Source of the DNA: JAFGAV01 sp041479055
Lineage (GTDB): Bacteria > Acidobacteriota > Aminicenantia > Aminicenantales > JAFGAV01
Assembly (NCBI GenBank): GCA_963702835.1
Contig: OY969762.1
Location: 2,914,001 to 2,978,000, forward strand
Length of the DNA: 64,000 nucleotides
Direction: 5' to 3'
Positions 7,505 through 16,372 of the stretch are shown here, one piece after another. Below the pieces are notes generated by a model. That model made no database searches, was not told where the DNA came from, and saw only the letters and a list, made by a program, of their open reading frames with translations. How positions within the stretch are numbered: the stretch's first letter is position 1; each line of letters begins with the position of its first letter. A program made the position numbers and the translations under genes.

Positions 7505-9892
7505 TCATCGTGCCGACGGAACAACTTCGAAGAAAAACGGCTCCCTGAGCATGTTCTCCGGGGAAAGATGCCGCAGGTCCACCCGGAACATATAGAGAAA
7601 ATTGCCCTTGTAAGGATAGAAGGCCGGCGGCGCATATTCGAGCTCGCGCCGGCCGTGGGAGGTCCGGCCTTCGAAAACGGGCAGGTCGAAGAAGCGGAGG
7701 CCTACCTGATACTCCCCCGTTTCTGATCCGAAGGCAAGCTTCAACCCGCTCAGCCTGTGCTTGGAGACGAAGAGGACGTCGTACGATTTTGCGTAATGAA
7801 GATACATCTGTCCGCCCGGTTTCATGACCACGCCGCGGCCCATGGGGAATAGGAAATAACCCCGGGCCTGGGCGGAATCAGCCGCTACTGTCTGGACCGG
7901 ATAAGAAGCCGGCCGCGGAAAAAGGACCCACAGGAAGATGAAGCCGGCCAATAGGGCGATGGTTACCGCCGGCCGGAACAGCCGGGGCAGTTCCGCTCTC
8001 GACCGGGCCAGGAGATAGGCCAAGACGAAGACCAGGAGCAGGCCCAGCCAGACGGCGTTGGGAAGGTAGCCCGTATTGTCGATCTTGATGAAGGAAGGCA
8101 GCAGGGGCGGCAGGAAGATATGGAGGCTGCCCAGAAACACGAAGAGATCGCCGGGCCGTTCGGTGAACTCATGAGTCGTGGGCTGGTAGAGAAAAGAGGG
8201 ATGGAGGACAAGGACGACGGCCAGGATGATGCTGGCCAGGACGGCCAGGCGGAAAGCGAAATGAAAATACCGGCTGCGGTTGTGGGCCAGGAAGAAGCCC
8301 ACCAGGATGATGCCCACCCAGGACAAGGGAGCCAGGATGCGGCCCTGTGGGCTGTGGCCTTGACGGTGGGTGAAGAAAGCATAGTTGGCCAGGAAGGGCA
8401 GGCTGATGAAGAGCAGAGTCAGAGCCTCCCTCTTGGCCCGGCGGATGACTTCCACCAGGCCGAAGAAGAGGAAAGCATAGAACGGGGCATAGAGGAGCAG
8501 GCCGTCCCGCTGGTCGAGGAAATAGTCAAGCAGCGACTCGACCCGCCAGCGCCAGGGATAGGCCATGATGGAGTCCCTCAGGGCTTTGGACTGTTCAGGC
8601 GTCATCACGCCCTCATAGATGGAGAAGGGCGAGTAGGTGCCGTAGAGGGCATGGGTGAACAGAGCGAACAGCGCCTGGCCGGCCAGGGCCGGCAGGAGGA
8701 GGAAAAAGACGCGGGCCCGCGCTCCGTGATGGCTCAGCAGCTCATAAAGGGCCACCAGCAGTAGGGGCCAGAAGATGAAATTGTATTTCAGGCCGAACCA
8801 GGGGAAGAGGGCCAGCAGAAACCCGAACAGCAGGAAATGCCCCGCCCCCAGCTTGTCCGAGGAAGTGACTTTGCGGTAGATGAACACCGAGAGGAAAGCG
8901 ATGGGCAGCTCGGGGTAGAGATGAACGGCATAGAACAGAACGGGCGCGCTGAAAGCATAGATGAACCACAGGCCCATGGCCACCCGCTCGCGGTTCCACA
9001 GCTGCTTGGCCAGAAGATAGACCTGGACGCCGAGCAGGGCGGCCCATACCGCCAGGCTCCCCTTGAGGATGAAGGTCAGCAGCCAGCCACGGAAGAACCG
9101 GCTGAGCCAATAGAAAGGCAGCATCAGGACGGAAACGCCGGGCAGGTTGATGGGATAGATGGCGTCTTTCCCCTTTTGGCCGCGGCGTCCGTAAACGCCC
9201 AGCCGGAGGTGGGGGTTCTTTTCCTTCTCATAGAAATGGAAGTAGTCCCTCTGCGCATAGTTGTTGGCCAGGTTGATGTCCCTGTCTTCCAGCAGACTGT
9301 GGCTGGTCATCAGGTAATAGGGCTCGTCTCCGGAGAAAGTGACCCCCTCCAGCACCAGGACCAGGGCGCACAGGTTATAAAACAAAAAGGCCGCCAGGAA
9401 GAGGATGATGATCTTCTTCCGGCGCGGCTGGCGGGAGACATGATCTTCCAGCCTTTTGAGGGGAGTTTTGTAGTCCGGCTGCCGGTCCGACTTCTGAGCC
9501 AGCCTGAGAAAAACCATGGCCGCCAGGACGAGGCCGGCCAGACAAAAAAGGCGGGTCTGGAGGTCTTGGCGGGTCAGGTAGAGGCGGGTGAGGAATGGTG
9601 CGACAAGGAAAAAGACCAGGGGCAAAAAGACGGCCAGGTTGGGCATGTGCTTCTGCCCGAGGTCCAGGACATCCTCCCGGTCCCAAGCGCGGTTCAGGGT
9701 CTTGAGCAGAAGGGCCAGGATGGCCAAGGCCGCCGCCCAGGCAAGCCCGAGCAGGATGGGGTTGGGCCTGAAGCGATGGTCGAGAACGGTGAACCGGAAG
9801 CTTTGGGCCAGCAGCAGGGCATAGATCGCCGGCCCCGCGGCCAGGACCAGCAAGGCCGCGTAAGTCAATGAGTTCTGGAGTTTGCTGTTCAT
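7505..9892 (-). CDS. GT-C-fold membrane glycosyltransferase (paralogue 1)
   Basis: 795 residues with many hydrophobic helices. After three or four helices, the first large extracytoplasmic loop begins with SGDEPYYL (187-194); the Asp-Glu pair (D189, E190) fits the catalytic DE/DD motif in loop 1 of GT39/GT83-type enzymes. These use polyprenyl-phosphate sugars to glycosylate proteins or lipids outside the membrane. The C-terminal about 120 residues form a soluble domain. It is clearly paralogous to 11197-13635 (same motif, shared DGLLLYAP and LDQ segments). The polyprenyl-phosphate GT2 at 10372 could supply its donor. The acceptor is unknown. Confidence 0.75.
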   Translation of the reverse strand: MNSKLQNSLTYAALLVLAAGPAIYALLLAQSFRFTVLDHRFRPNPILLGLAWAAALAILALLLKTLNRAWDREDVLDLGQKHMPNLAVFLPLVFFLVAPFLTRLYLTRQDLQTRLFCLAGLVLAAMVFLRLAQKSDRQPDYKTPLKRLEDHVSRQPRRKKIIILFLAAFLFYNLCALVLVLEGVTFSGDEPYYLMTSHSLLEDRDINLANNYAQRDYFHFYEKEKNPHLRLGVYGRRGQKGKDAIYPINLPGVSVLMLPFYWLSRFFRGWLLTFILKGSLAVWAALLGVQVYLLAKQLWNRERVAMGLWFIYAFSAPVLFYAVHLYPELPIAFLSVFIYRKVTSSDKLGAGHFLLFGFLLALFPWFGLKYNFIFWPLLLVALYELLSHHGARARVFFLLLPALAGQALFALFTHALYGTYSPFSIYEGVMTPEQSKALRDSIMAYPWRWRVESLLDYFLDQRDGLLLYAPFYAFLFFGLVEVIRRAKREALTLLFISLPFLANYAFFTHRQGHSPQGRILAPLSWVGIILVGFFLAHNRSRYFHFAFRLAVLASIILAVVLVLHPSFLYQPTTHEFTERPGDLFVFLGSLHIFLPPLLPSFIKIDNTGYLPNAVWLGLLLVFVLAYLLARSRAELPRLFRPAVTIALLAGFIFLWVLFPRPASYPVQTVAADSAQARGYFLFPMGRGVVMKPGGQMYLHYAKSYDVLFVSKHRLSGLKLAFGSETGEYQVGLRFFDLPVFEGRTSHGRRELEYAPPAFYPYKGNFLYMFRVDLRHLSPENMLREPFFFEVVPSAR

Positions 9893-10371
9893 CCGGCCGT
9901 AAGTTTAATCAGAGTCAGCGGAACCGTCAAGCAAGGGGTCCGGGAGAGGGCTTCGGCTCCTGGTCGCGGTTCTTAACGCCGCGGTATCTTCGGGTTTCTC
10001 GGCGGCTGCCAACGAGCCCCCAAGGAGGCTCAGGCTGCTCGCCTGCCGACAATGATATGTCAAAATCCTTCGAAGTCCATCGACGATCGGCGCCTAGCCG
10101 ATCGTCAGGGGTTCCAAGGGGAGACGTCCCCTTGGTCGCAGGGCGCGGCTGGAGCCGCGCCCGAGAAAGGGAGGCAGGGAGCGCAGCTCCCGTTGGAAGG
10201 GGGAAACGCGAAGCGGGTTCCCCCTCCAAAGAGATTTCGTGGCTGAACCGCTCATGTCGCCTCAGCCCTCCCCCAGACCCCTTTTCTTGCCCGACGGATT
10301 TTTATCATAGTTAGAGAGGAGTTCAATTAAGGACTGTTCTAGTAATAGGTTTATGTGCTAGATTAAGGCCC
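9893..10371. other. Non-coding region between divergent glycosyltransferase genes
   Basis: 479 nt without a convincing gene. Reading frames here are short and are explained by the GC-rich hairpin array at 10082-10227. The right part (10308-10371) is AT-richer and probably carries the promoter of the GT2 gene at 10372. Confidence 0.6.
10082..10227. repeat. Array of five consecutive GC-rich hairpins
   Basis: Five perfect or near-perfect inverted repeats follow one another. (1) 10082-10106: 10-bp stem, 5-nt loop. (2) 10114-10135: 9-bp stem CCAAGGGGA/TCCCCTTGG. (3) 10141-10162: stem of 9-10 bp, GGGCGCGGCT/AGCCGCGCCC. (4) 10177-10191: GGGAGC/GCTCCC. (5) 10195-10227: about 10 bp with a single-A bulge plus a CGC-GAA-GCG tip. 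Each stem has a different sequence. It could be a palindromic repeat element, a structured RNA or a strong transcription barrier. It contains no poly-T run, so a simple terminator is unlikely. Confidence 0.75.
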
Positions 10372-11184
10372 GTGAAAAAGGTGAGCCGTCCTTCGACCCG
10401 ACTCCGCCGGCCGCCGGCCCCGGCGGTTCCTGCCTCCCGGCATCGCCAGAAAGTCATCGTGGTCATGCCGGCCTACAACGCCGAGAAAACGCTGGAGCGG
10501 ACCCTGGACGACATCCCCCGCGCTTGGGTGGACAACATCATCCTCACCGACGACAGCAGCCGTGACGGCACGGTGGACCTGGCTCGTCGGCTGGGCCTTA
10601 AAGTTTTCGTCCATGAAAGCAACCGCGGCTACGGCGCAAACCAGAAGACCTGTTACGCCCAAGCGCTCAAAATGGGCGGGGACATCATGGTCATGGTCCA
10701 CCCCGACCACCAGTACGATCCGCGCGTCATCCCCCAGCTCATCCTGCCGCTGCTCAACGGAGAGTGCGACGCGGTTTTTGGGTCGCGCATGCTGGGCGGC
10801 CGGCCGCTGGAGGGCGGCATGCCCAAGTGGAAGTACCTGGCCAACATCTTTCTGACCGCCCTGGAAAACGCCGTCTTCTACATGTACCTGACCGAGTACC
10901 ATTCCGGCCTGCGGGCCTACTCCCGGCGCTACCTGCAGACAGTCAACTTCCAGGCCAATTCCGACGATTTTGTCTTTGATTCGGAGATCATCGCCCAGGG
11001 TGTCATCCACGGAATGCGCATCCGGGAGATCCCCATCGAGACGCGCTATTTCCCCGAGGCCAGCCAGATCGGCCTGGGCCGTAGCCTGGTCTACGGGCTG
11101 TCCATTCTTAAGACGCTGGTCAAGTTCAAGCTGCACAAGAAGGGGTTGCTGCAGTATCGGATGTTTAACGCTCGAAACCGTTGA
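10372..11184 (+). CDS. Polyprenyl-phosphate glycosyltransferase, GT2 (DPM1-like)
   Basis: 270 residues from a GTG start. GT2 fold: VVMPAYNAEKTLERTL at about 25-40, LTDDSSRDGT (first nucleotide-binding Asp pair), MVHPDHQYDP (DxD-like), and HSGLRAYSRR in the acceptor region. Members move a sugar from a nucleotide sugar to dolichyl or undecaprenyl phosphate on the cytoplasmic face. No C-terminal membrane helices are present, so it is a soluble or peripheral DPM1-type enzyme. It lies between two GT-C enzymes that would use its product. Confidence 0.85.
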   Translation: MKKVSRPSTRLRRPPAPAVPASRHRQKVIVVMPAYNAEKTLERTLDDIPRAWVDNIILTDDSSRDGTVDLARRLGLKVFVHESNRGYGANQKTCYAQALKMGGDIMVMVHPDHQYDPRVIPQLILPLLNGECDAVFGSRMLGGRPLEGGMPKWKYLANIFLTALENAVFYMYLTEYHSGLRAYSRRYLQTVNFQANSDDFVFDSEIIAQGVIHGMRIREIPIETRYFPEASQIGLGRSLVYGLSILKTLVKFKLHKKGLLQYRMFNARNR

Positions 11185-11196
11185 CTCTTGGAATCT

Positions 11197-13635
11197 CTAT
11201 TTATCCTCCCTTGCCCCCCTTGGCAAAACAAGGGGGGAATAGGTCGGTGTCTCCGGAGAGGTCGGACGTAAGGCGAAGAGGTAGGGGTTCTCCGCAGTTG
11301 AAAAACGCGACTTATTGCGCAGGGCGATGCTGACCAGGTAAAGATAGACGTTCTTCAGCCGGTAGGTGGATGGAACGAGGGCAGTCACAGTCTTAAACTC
11401 CTTGATCGTTTTGCCTTGGTAGATGGGGCAGTCGAACAGGGAAAGCTTGAGACTATAAATGCCCTTGTCCGAGCCGAAGTCAATGGGAATACGGCCCAGC
11501 CGCCGGTAGCAGGTGAAGTAGAAATTATAGGAGCGGTTGGATTGGAGGAGCAGGAAGCGGCCCTGCGGCTCGGCCGGCTTGGCCACCCGGGAGAGGTTGT
11601 AGAACCCGATCCTTTCGCCCCCGGGGATGTCCATCCGGACGGGGTTGACCAGGACAACCCGGGGATAGAACGCCAGCCACAGGAAGAATAGGCCCGCTCC
11701 GGCCGTGCCCAGGGCGACGTGCAGGCCCAGCTTCGGCTTGAAACCTTTTTTCGGCCAGAGGACATAGATGACCATGAAAAGGACCAACAGCGCAGGCCAC
11801 AGGATATTGGGCAGCCAGTTGGCCTCTTTGATCTTGAGATAAGAAGGCAGAAAGTCGCCCAGGTTGAAATGGAGGTTGCTCTGCTCGAGGAAAAACAGCC
11901 CGGTTCGCTCAGCCGAACCTTCGGTCGTTTCTTGATAGAGAGCCAGGGGGTTGAGCAGCAGCAGGACGACGGCGGCCAAGCTCAAAGCGGCGGCCGCCGC
12001 GGCCAGCGCCGAAAATATCTTTTTGGTGTTGGCCGCCAGGAAATAGCCCAGCGGGATGGCCAGAGCCCAGATGACCGAGGTGATGGGCCGGGCCTGGGGC
12101 GCATAGCCCGTGCGCTGGGTGAGAAAAGCCTGGACCAGGACGTAGGGCCCGGTGATGGCCAGGAGCAGGACAAGCTCCCGGGCCTTCCGCCGCGCCATCT
12201 CCACCAGGCCCAGGAAGGCGAAGAAGTAAATGGGCGCGTAGAGGAGAAGGCCGTCTTTCTGGTCGAGGAAATAGCCGGCCAGCGTCTCCCACCGAAAACG
12301 GAAGGGGATTCCGCCCAGGATCTTCTTGAAAAAAGATGCCGACTCAGCGCCCGACATGGGCCCCTGCCAGGAGACGGTGGAGAAAGACAGCGACCCGTAG
12401 AGGGAATACTGGAAGACAAGATACAGGCCCCCGATGATCAGCGGGCCGGCCAGGAACCAGGCCAGCCTCCAGCGCAAGCGGTGTCTGCGGACGAGCACCC
12501 ATAGAAAATAAATGAAGAGGGGGATGAGCAGGAGGGGGTATTTGATGGCGTGGAACCAGATGAACCCGGCGAAAAGACACCCGGCCAGGAGCAGCCTGCC
12601 GGTCGAGAAGGACTCGGAGTGGCGCGCCATCCGGAACAGCCACAGCGACATCAGCCCCACCACCATCTCCGGATAGATATGAATGGAATAGAAAAATACG
12701 GGGGAGGTGAAGCTGGCCAGGGCCCACAGCCCGAGGGCCAGGCCTTCCTTCTTGAACTCCTTAAGGGCGAACAGGAAAAGCTGCAGCCCGAAGGCCGCTC
12801 CGATGAGGCTCATGCCGAAACGCAGGAGAAGGATAAGGCCCTTTCGGCCCAGCGGCTGGCCGGCGGCGTAGAAGGGCAGCATCAAGAAGGAGACGCCCGG
12901 CGAGTGGAAGGAATAGGAGGCCTTCTTCTCCGGCCGGCGGTGGACATGCTCGATGAGCGGCAGCCCGCCTTCCGGCATGTAGGTCCGGTAGTCACGGCCG
13001 GCGTAATTGTTCTGCAGGTTGAAATCCCCGTCGTGGAGAAGGCTGTGGGTGATCAGAAGGTAGTGGGGCTCATCACCGGAAAACCAGATTCCCCTGCCGA
13101 GGAGGGTCAGCGAGCCGATGTTGTACAACGCGACGGCCGTCAGAAAAAGAAGAACGAGTTTTGTTTTGAGCGGCCATAGCCTGAACCGGCCGGCCAGCTC
13201 CCGGCCCGGCCGCGAATTTTCTTTCGACCAGCGCCAGGCCTGGACGGCCTTGAGATAAAGGACGGCCAGCAGGGCGCCCACGCCCAGCAAGACGAGCCTG
13301 GCCCGCAGGTCGTCGGCGGTCAAGTAGTGGCGGAGGGTCAGGGGGGCCAGCAGGAAGACAAAGGCCGGAATATAGGTCAGCAGGTCGCGGCCCAGGCTGA
13401 GCCCGAAGTCGAGCCCGAAAATTTTTCTGGAGGCCCAGGCATAGACAGCCCACAGGCCGAACAGGAGGGGAAAAATGAGCAGGGCCAGGACGATGATCTG
13501 GACAAGGTCGGGCGACCAGACATGATGGGCCATGGACCAGCTCGGCAGGTGGCGGCAGAAATCCACGAAGAAGCCGATGACGAGCGACAGCGTCAGGAGG
13601 ACGGCGAGCTGGGCCGGGGAGAATTTGCGGGTCAT
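11197..13635 (-). CDS. GT-C-fold membrane glycosyltransferase (paralogue 2)
   Basis: 812 residues, multi-helix membrane protein. The loop-1 motif SGDEPHYL is at 186-193 (D188, E189). Shared segments with paralogue 1 include NLQNNYAGRDY against NLANNYAQRDY, and DQKDGLLLYAP against DQRDGLLLYAP. Role as for paralogue 1: transfer of a sugar from a polyprenyl-phosphate carrier on the outer face of the inner membrane. It converges on the GT2 gene at 10372 and is divergent from the GT2 at 13692. Similarity is clear but far from identity, so the two probably differ in donor or acceptor. Confidence 0.75.
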   Translation of the reverse strand: MTRKFSPAQLAVLLTLSLVIGFFVDFCRHLPSWSMAHHVWSPDLVQIIVLALLIFPLLFGLWAVYAWASRKIFGLDFGLSLGRDLLTYIPAFVFLLAPLTLRHYLTADDLRARLVLLGVGALLAVLYLKAVQAWRWSKENSRPGRELAGRFRLWPLKTKLVLLFLTAVALYNIGSLTLLGRGIWFSGDEPHYLLITHSLLHDGDFNLQNNYAGRDYRTYMPEGGLPLIEHVHRRPEKKASYSFHSPGVSFLMLPFYAAGQPLGRKGLILLLRFGMSLIGAAFGLQLFLFALKEFKKEGLALGLWALASFTSPVFFYSIHIYPEMVVGLMSLWLFRMARHSESFSTGRLLLAGCLFAGFIWFHAIKYPLLLIPLFIYFLWVLVRRHRLRWRLAWFLAGPLIIGGLYLVFQYSLYGSLSFSTVSWQGPMSGAESASFFKKILGGIPFRFRWETLAGYFLDQKDGLLLYAPIYFFAFLGLVEMARRKARELVLLLAITGPYVLVQAFLTQRTGYAPQARPITSVIWALAIPLGYFLAANTKKIFSALAAAAAALSLAAVVLLLLNPLALYQETTEGSAERTGLFFLEQSNLHFNLGDFLPSYLKIKEANWLPNILWPALLVLFMVIYVLWPKKGFKPKLGLHVALGTAGAGLFFLWLAFYPRVVLVNPVRMDIPGGERIGFYNLSRVAKPAEPQGRFLLLQSNRSYNFYFTCYRRLGRIPIDFGSDKGIYSLKLSLFDCPIYQGKTIKEFKTVTALVPSTYRLKNVYLYLVSIALRNKSRFSTAENPYLFALRPTSPETPTYSPLVLPRGAREDK
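11214..11237. terminator. Hairpin between convergent genes
   Basis: CCCCCCTTG and CAAGGGGGG form a perfect 9-bp stem with a 6-nt loop (gcaaaa). It overlaps the last codons of the minus-strand gene ending at 11197 and lies 30 nt past the stop of the plus-strand gene. No clean T-run follows on either strand, so termination is a guess from position. Confidence 0.4.
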
Positions 13636-13691
13636 TGTTTTGATTCATAGTCGACTTCCGGGGCAAAGTCAAGTTGTGTTAAACTCAGGCC

Positions 13692-14465
13692 GTGGACATC
13701 TCGGCGGTCATCATCACCTACAATGAAGAGGAGCGGCTGGCCGGTGCGCTGCGCAGCCTGAAGGGCCTGGCCAAGGAGGTCATCGTTGTCGACGGCCGCA
13801 GCCAGGACCAAACGGTCAAGGTGGCCAAACAGCTCGGGGCGCGGGTGTTTGAGCGGGATTGGACGAGCTACTCCGACCAAAAAAATTTCGGCAACCAGAA
13901 GGCCTCCTGTCCCTGGATCCTGTCCCTCGACTCCGATGAGCGTGTCTCGCCCGATCTGCGCGCGGAGGTCAAGGCCCTGCTGCCCGTTGACCCCGACTGC
14001 GATGGGTTCTCCATCCCGCGCTTGGTATTTTATCTGGGAGGCTGGGTCCGCCATTCGGGCTGGTACCCCGACCGCCGCGTCCGCCTCTTCCGCAGGGACA
14101 AGGCTTGCTGGGAGGGTGCCTACGTCCACGAGAAGCTGGCCTTCCAGGGGCGCGTGCAGAAGCTAAACGGGCCGATTCATCATTTCACCTATCGAAGCAT
14201 CGCCGAGCATGTGGCCCGGCTCAACACCTTCTCCGACCTGGGCGCCAAGAAGCTCTACGCCGGCCGGAAGAAGTGCCGCTGGTACCACCTGCTGTTTCTG
14301 CCCGGGGCCCGCTTCTTCCGTTCCTACCTCCTCAAGCGCGGTTTTCTGGACGGTTTCGCCGGCCTGGTGATCGCCGTCCTCAACGGCTACGCTATCTTTC
14401 TCCGCTACGCCAAGTTGAGGGCCATCTGGAAGAAAGGGGAGAGGATTGAGCCTTTTCCATATTGA
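13692..14465 (+). CDS. GT2 glycosyltransferase, lipopolysaccharide-core type
   Basis: 257 residues from a GTG start. Motifs: SAVIITYNEEERLAGALRSL (3-22), VVDGRSQDQT, and LSLDSDERVS (metal-binding Asp). The following WYPDRRVRLFRRDKACWEG...VHE and the C-terminal hydrophobic part are typical of the WaaE/KdtX-like beta-glucosyltransferases that add a sugar to the inner core of LPS or to a similar glycolipid. The 3' end overlaps the GT4 gene by 20 nt, so both are in one operon. Confidence 0.85.
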   Translation: MDISAVIITYNEEERLAGALRSLKGLAKEVIVVDGRSQDQTVKVAKQLGARVFERDWTSYSDQKNFGNQKASCPWILSLDSDERVSPDLRAEVKALLPVDPDCDGFSIPRLVFYLGGWVRHSGWYPDRRVRLFRRDKACWEGAYVHEKLAFQGRVQKLNGPIHHFTYRSIAEHVARLNTFSDLGAKKLYAGRKKCRWYHLLFLPGARFFRSYLLKRGFLDGFAGLVIAVLNGYAIFLRYAKLRAIWKKGERIEPFPY

Positions 14466-15564
14466 CGCCGGCCGGGAGTGGCGGGGCGGCCAGCGGCAGT
14501 CTTATCTCCTGGTGAGGGAGCTATGCCGTCAAGGCTGGCCGGTGACCTTCGTCGTCCAGCCCCGCAGCCCGCTCCTGGAGAAGGCTGCGGCCGCCGGCCT
14601 GCCCGTTCTTCCCCGCCGCATGCGGAGCGAGCTGGGATTGCTGGCGGCCTTGCGGCTGGCGGTGGCCATGCGGCGCCGCAAATGCCGGCTGGTCCATTTC
14701 CATGACGCTCATGCCGCGGCGGTGGGCGGAATAGCCGCCGCCCTGGCCCGGGTCCCCCTGCGGGTCATCTCCCGCCGCGTGGATTTCCCGCTGGGCCGGA
14801 ATTTCCTGTCCCGGAGGAAATACACCAGGGCCGCCGATGCGGTCATCGCCATCTCCCAGGGTGTCAAACGCGTCCTGGTCGAGGGAGGCGTCGAGGCCGA
14901 GCGGGTCGAGGTCGTCCCCTCGGGCATCGACTTCTCGGTCTATGACCAGGAGCTGCCGCGGGATTATCTCCGCCGCGAGTTTCATTTCTCCGAGGGGGAT
15001 TACCTGGTGGGCATCGTCGCCCAGCTCGAGGATCACAAGGGCCACCGCTACCTCCTGGAGGCCGCCCGTCTGCTGATGCAGAGGACGCGCAAGGTTAAAA
15101 TTATCATCGTCGGCGAGGGCTCGCTGCGCCTAGAGCTGACCCAGCAGGCCGACCAGCTGGAGGTCAAGGACCTCGTCTATTTCATGGGGTACCGGACCGA
15201 CATCCCCCGCATCCTGGCTTCGCTTGACCTTTTTGTGCTGTCCTCGCATTTGGAGGGGCTGGGCAGTTCCCTGCTCGACGCCATGGCCTGCGGCTTGCCG
15301 GTGGTGGCCACCCGGACCGGGGGCATCCCGGAAGTGGTCCACCACGAGAAGACGGGCCTGCTCGTCCCGGCCAAGAACCCGGAAGCCCTGGCCGAGGCCA
15401 TCTTGACTCTCTACCACGACCGGAGGCTGGCCGGCCGGCTGGCCGAGGAAGGGCGCCGGCAGGTGCGTGACAAGTTCTCCGCGGAGGCCACCGCGGCCAG
15501 GACGGTCGAGGTGTACCGCAAGCTGGCCGAGCGCAAAGGGGTGAAGCTCGATGACCAAGCCTAG
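14446..15564 (+). CDS. GT4-family glycosyltransferase
   Basis: 372 residues from a TTG start that overlaps the end of the preceding GT2. GT-B fold: a Gly-rich N-terminal loop (GREWRGGQRQ), PSGIDFSVYD at the domain junction, and the C-terminal donor site SSHLEGLGSSLLDAMACGLP with the EX7-type Glu, then PVVATRTGGIPEVV. This is a cytoplasmic retaining transferase of cell-surface glycan assembly; the sugar is unknown. Its 3' end overlaps the acyltransferase gene by 14 nt. Confidence 0.85.
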   Translation: MSLFHIDAGREWRGGQRQSYLLVRELCRQGWPVTFVVQPRSPLLEKAAAAGLPVLPRRMRSELGLLAALRLAVAMRRRKCRLVHFHDAHAAAVGGIAAALARVPLRVISRRVDFPLGRNFLSRRKYTRAADAVIAISQGVKRVLVEGGVEAERVEVVPSGIDFSVYDQELPRDYLRREFHFSEGDYLVGIVAQLEDHKGHRYLLEAARLLMQRTRKVKIIIVGEGSLRLELTQQADQLEVKDLVYFMGYRTDIPRILASLDLFVLSSHLEGLGSSLLDAMACGLPVVATRTGGIPEVVHHEKTGLLVPAKNPEALAEAILTLYHDRRLAGRLAEEGRRQVRDKFSAEATAARTVEVYRKLAERKGVKLDDQA

Positions 15565-16372
15565 GATCAAGAAGCTGGCTTCCCATGCCGAGTTCGACCA
15601 GTGTGTGGAGATTCAGAAGAAAGTCTGGAAGCACAGGGACGAGGACCTCACCCCGGCCCATCAATTCTGCATCGGCCAGGAGACCGGTTCCATCCTGCTG
15701 GGGGCTTTCCTGGGCGGCGCGCTGGCCGGATTTGTCTATTCCTTCCCCGCCGTTTCGCGGGGCAAGTTGTGCCAGCATTCCCACCTCCTGGCCGTCCTGC
15801 CCCAATTCCAGGGCTACGGGGTCGGCAAGGTCCTCAAGTGGGCCCAGCGGGAGGAGGCCTTGCGGCAAGGCTACGACCTCATCACCTGGACCTTCGACCC
15901 GCTCCAGGTGCGGAACGCCAACCTCAACCTCCACACCCTGGGCGCCGTGGCGCGAACTTACCTTCCCAACTTCTACGGGCTCACCCCCTCGCTCCTGATT
16001 GCTCCACGCGTGCCCTCCGACCGGTTGAAGGTGGAATGGGTGCTCAAAGACCGGCGGCTGGAGCGCCGTCAGCGGAAGGAGTGGGAGGCCTACGACGTGG
16101 AGAAGCTGCCCAAGGCGCTCGAAGGCCGGGAGGCCGCGGGCGTCCGGCGGCCCGGCCCGGTGCGCCGGCTGCCGGCCGCACCGGTGGTCCTGGCCGAGAT
16201 CCCCGGCCGGATCCGCGACTACCGCGAGACGCCCGAGCTGGTGGCGGAATGGCAGTCGGCCCTGCGCCGGGCCCTGACCCAGCATTTCGCCCTGGGCTTC
16301 AGGGCGGCTGATTTCATTTTGGGTGAACGCTCCTTCTATGTCCTGGAAAAAATGAAGGCCGGGAACGCGTGA
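15551..16372 (+). CDS. GNAT-fold acyltransferase, COG3375-like
   Basis: 273 residues. The GNAT core is visible: HSHLLAVLPQFQGYGVGKVLKWA at about 74-96 contains the acyl-CoA loop (Q-x-x-G-x-G type), followed by WTFDPLQVRNANLNLHTLGA and NFYG. COG3375 members sit beside N-succinylamino-acid racemases and are thought to act as D-amino-acid N-succinyltransferases. The overlap of 4 nt with the enolase-superfamily gene supports that pairing. The activity is inferred from context. Confidence 0.75.
   Translation: MTKPRIKKLASHAEFDQCVEIQKKVWKHRDEDLTPAHQFCIGQETGSILLGAFLGGALAGFVYSFPAVSRGKLCQHSHLLAVLPQFQGYGVGKVLKWAQREEALRQGYDLITWTFDPLQVRNANLNLHTLGAVARTYLPNFYGLTPSLLIAPRVPSDRLKVEWVLKDRRLERRQRKEWEAYDVEKLPKALEGREAAGVRRPGPVRRLPAAPVVLAEIPGRIRDYRETPELVAEWQSALRRALTQHFALGFRAADFILGERSFYVLEKMKAGNA

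Noticed and set aside
9868..10314. Reading frames over the hairpin array
   Set aside because: They read through five palindromes, give Arg/Gly/Pro/Ser-rich products on both strands and have no start signals.
15182..16285. 367-codon open frame on the minus strand
   Set aside because: Antisense to the GT4 and GNAT genes, with no start context or recognisable motif.
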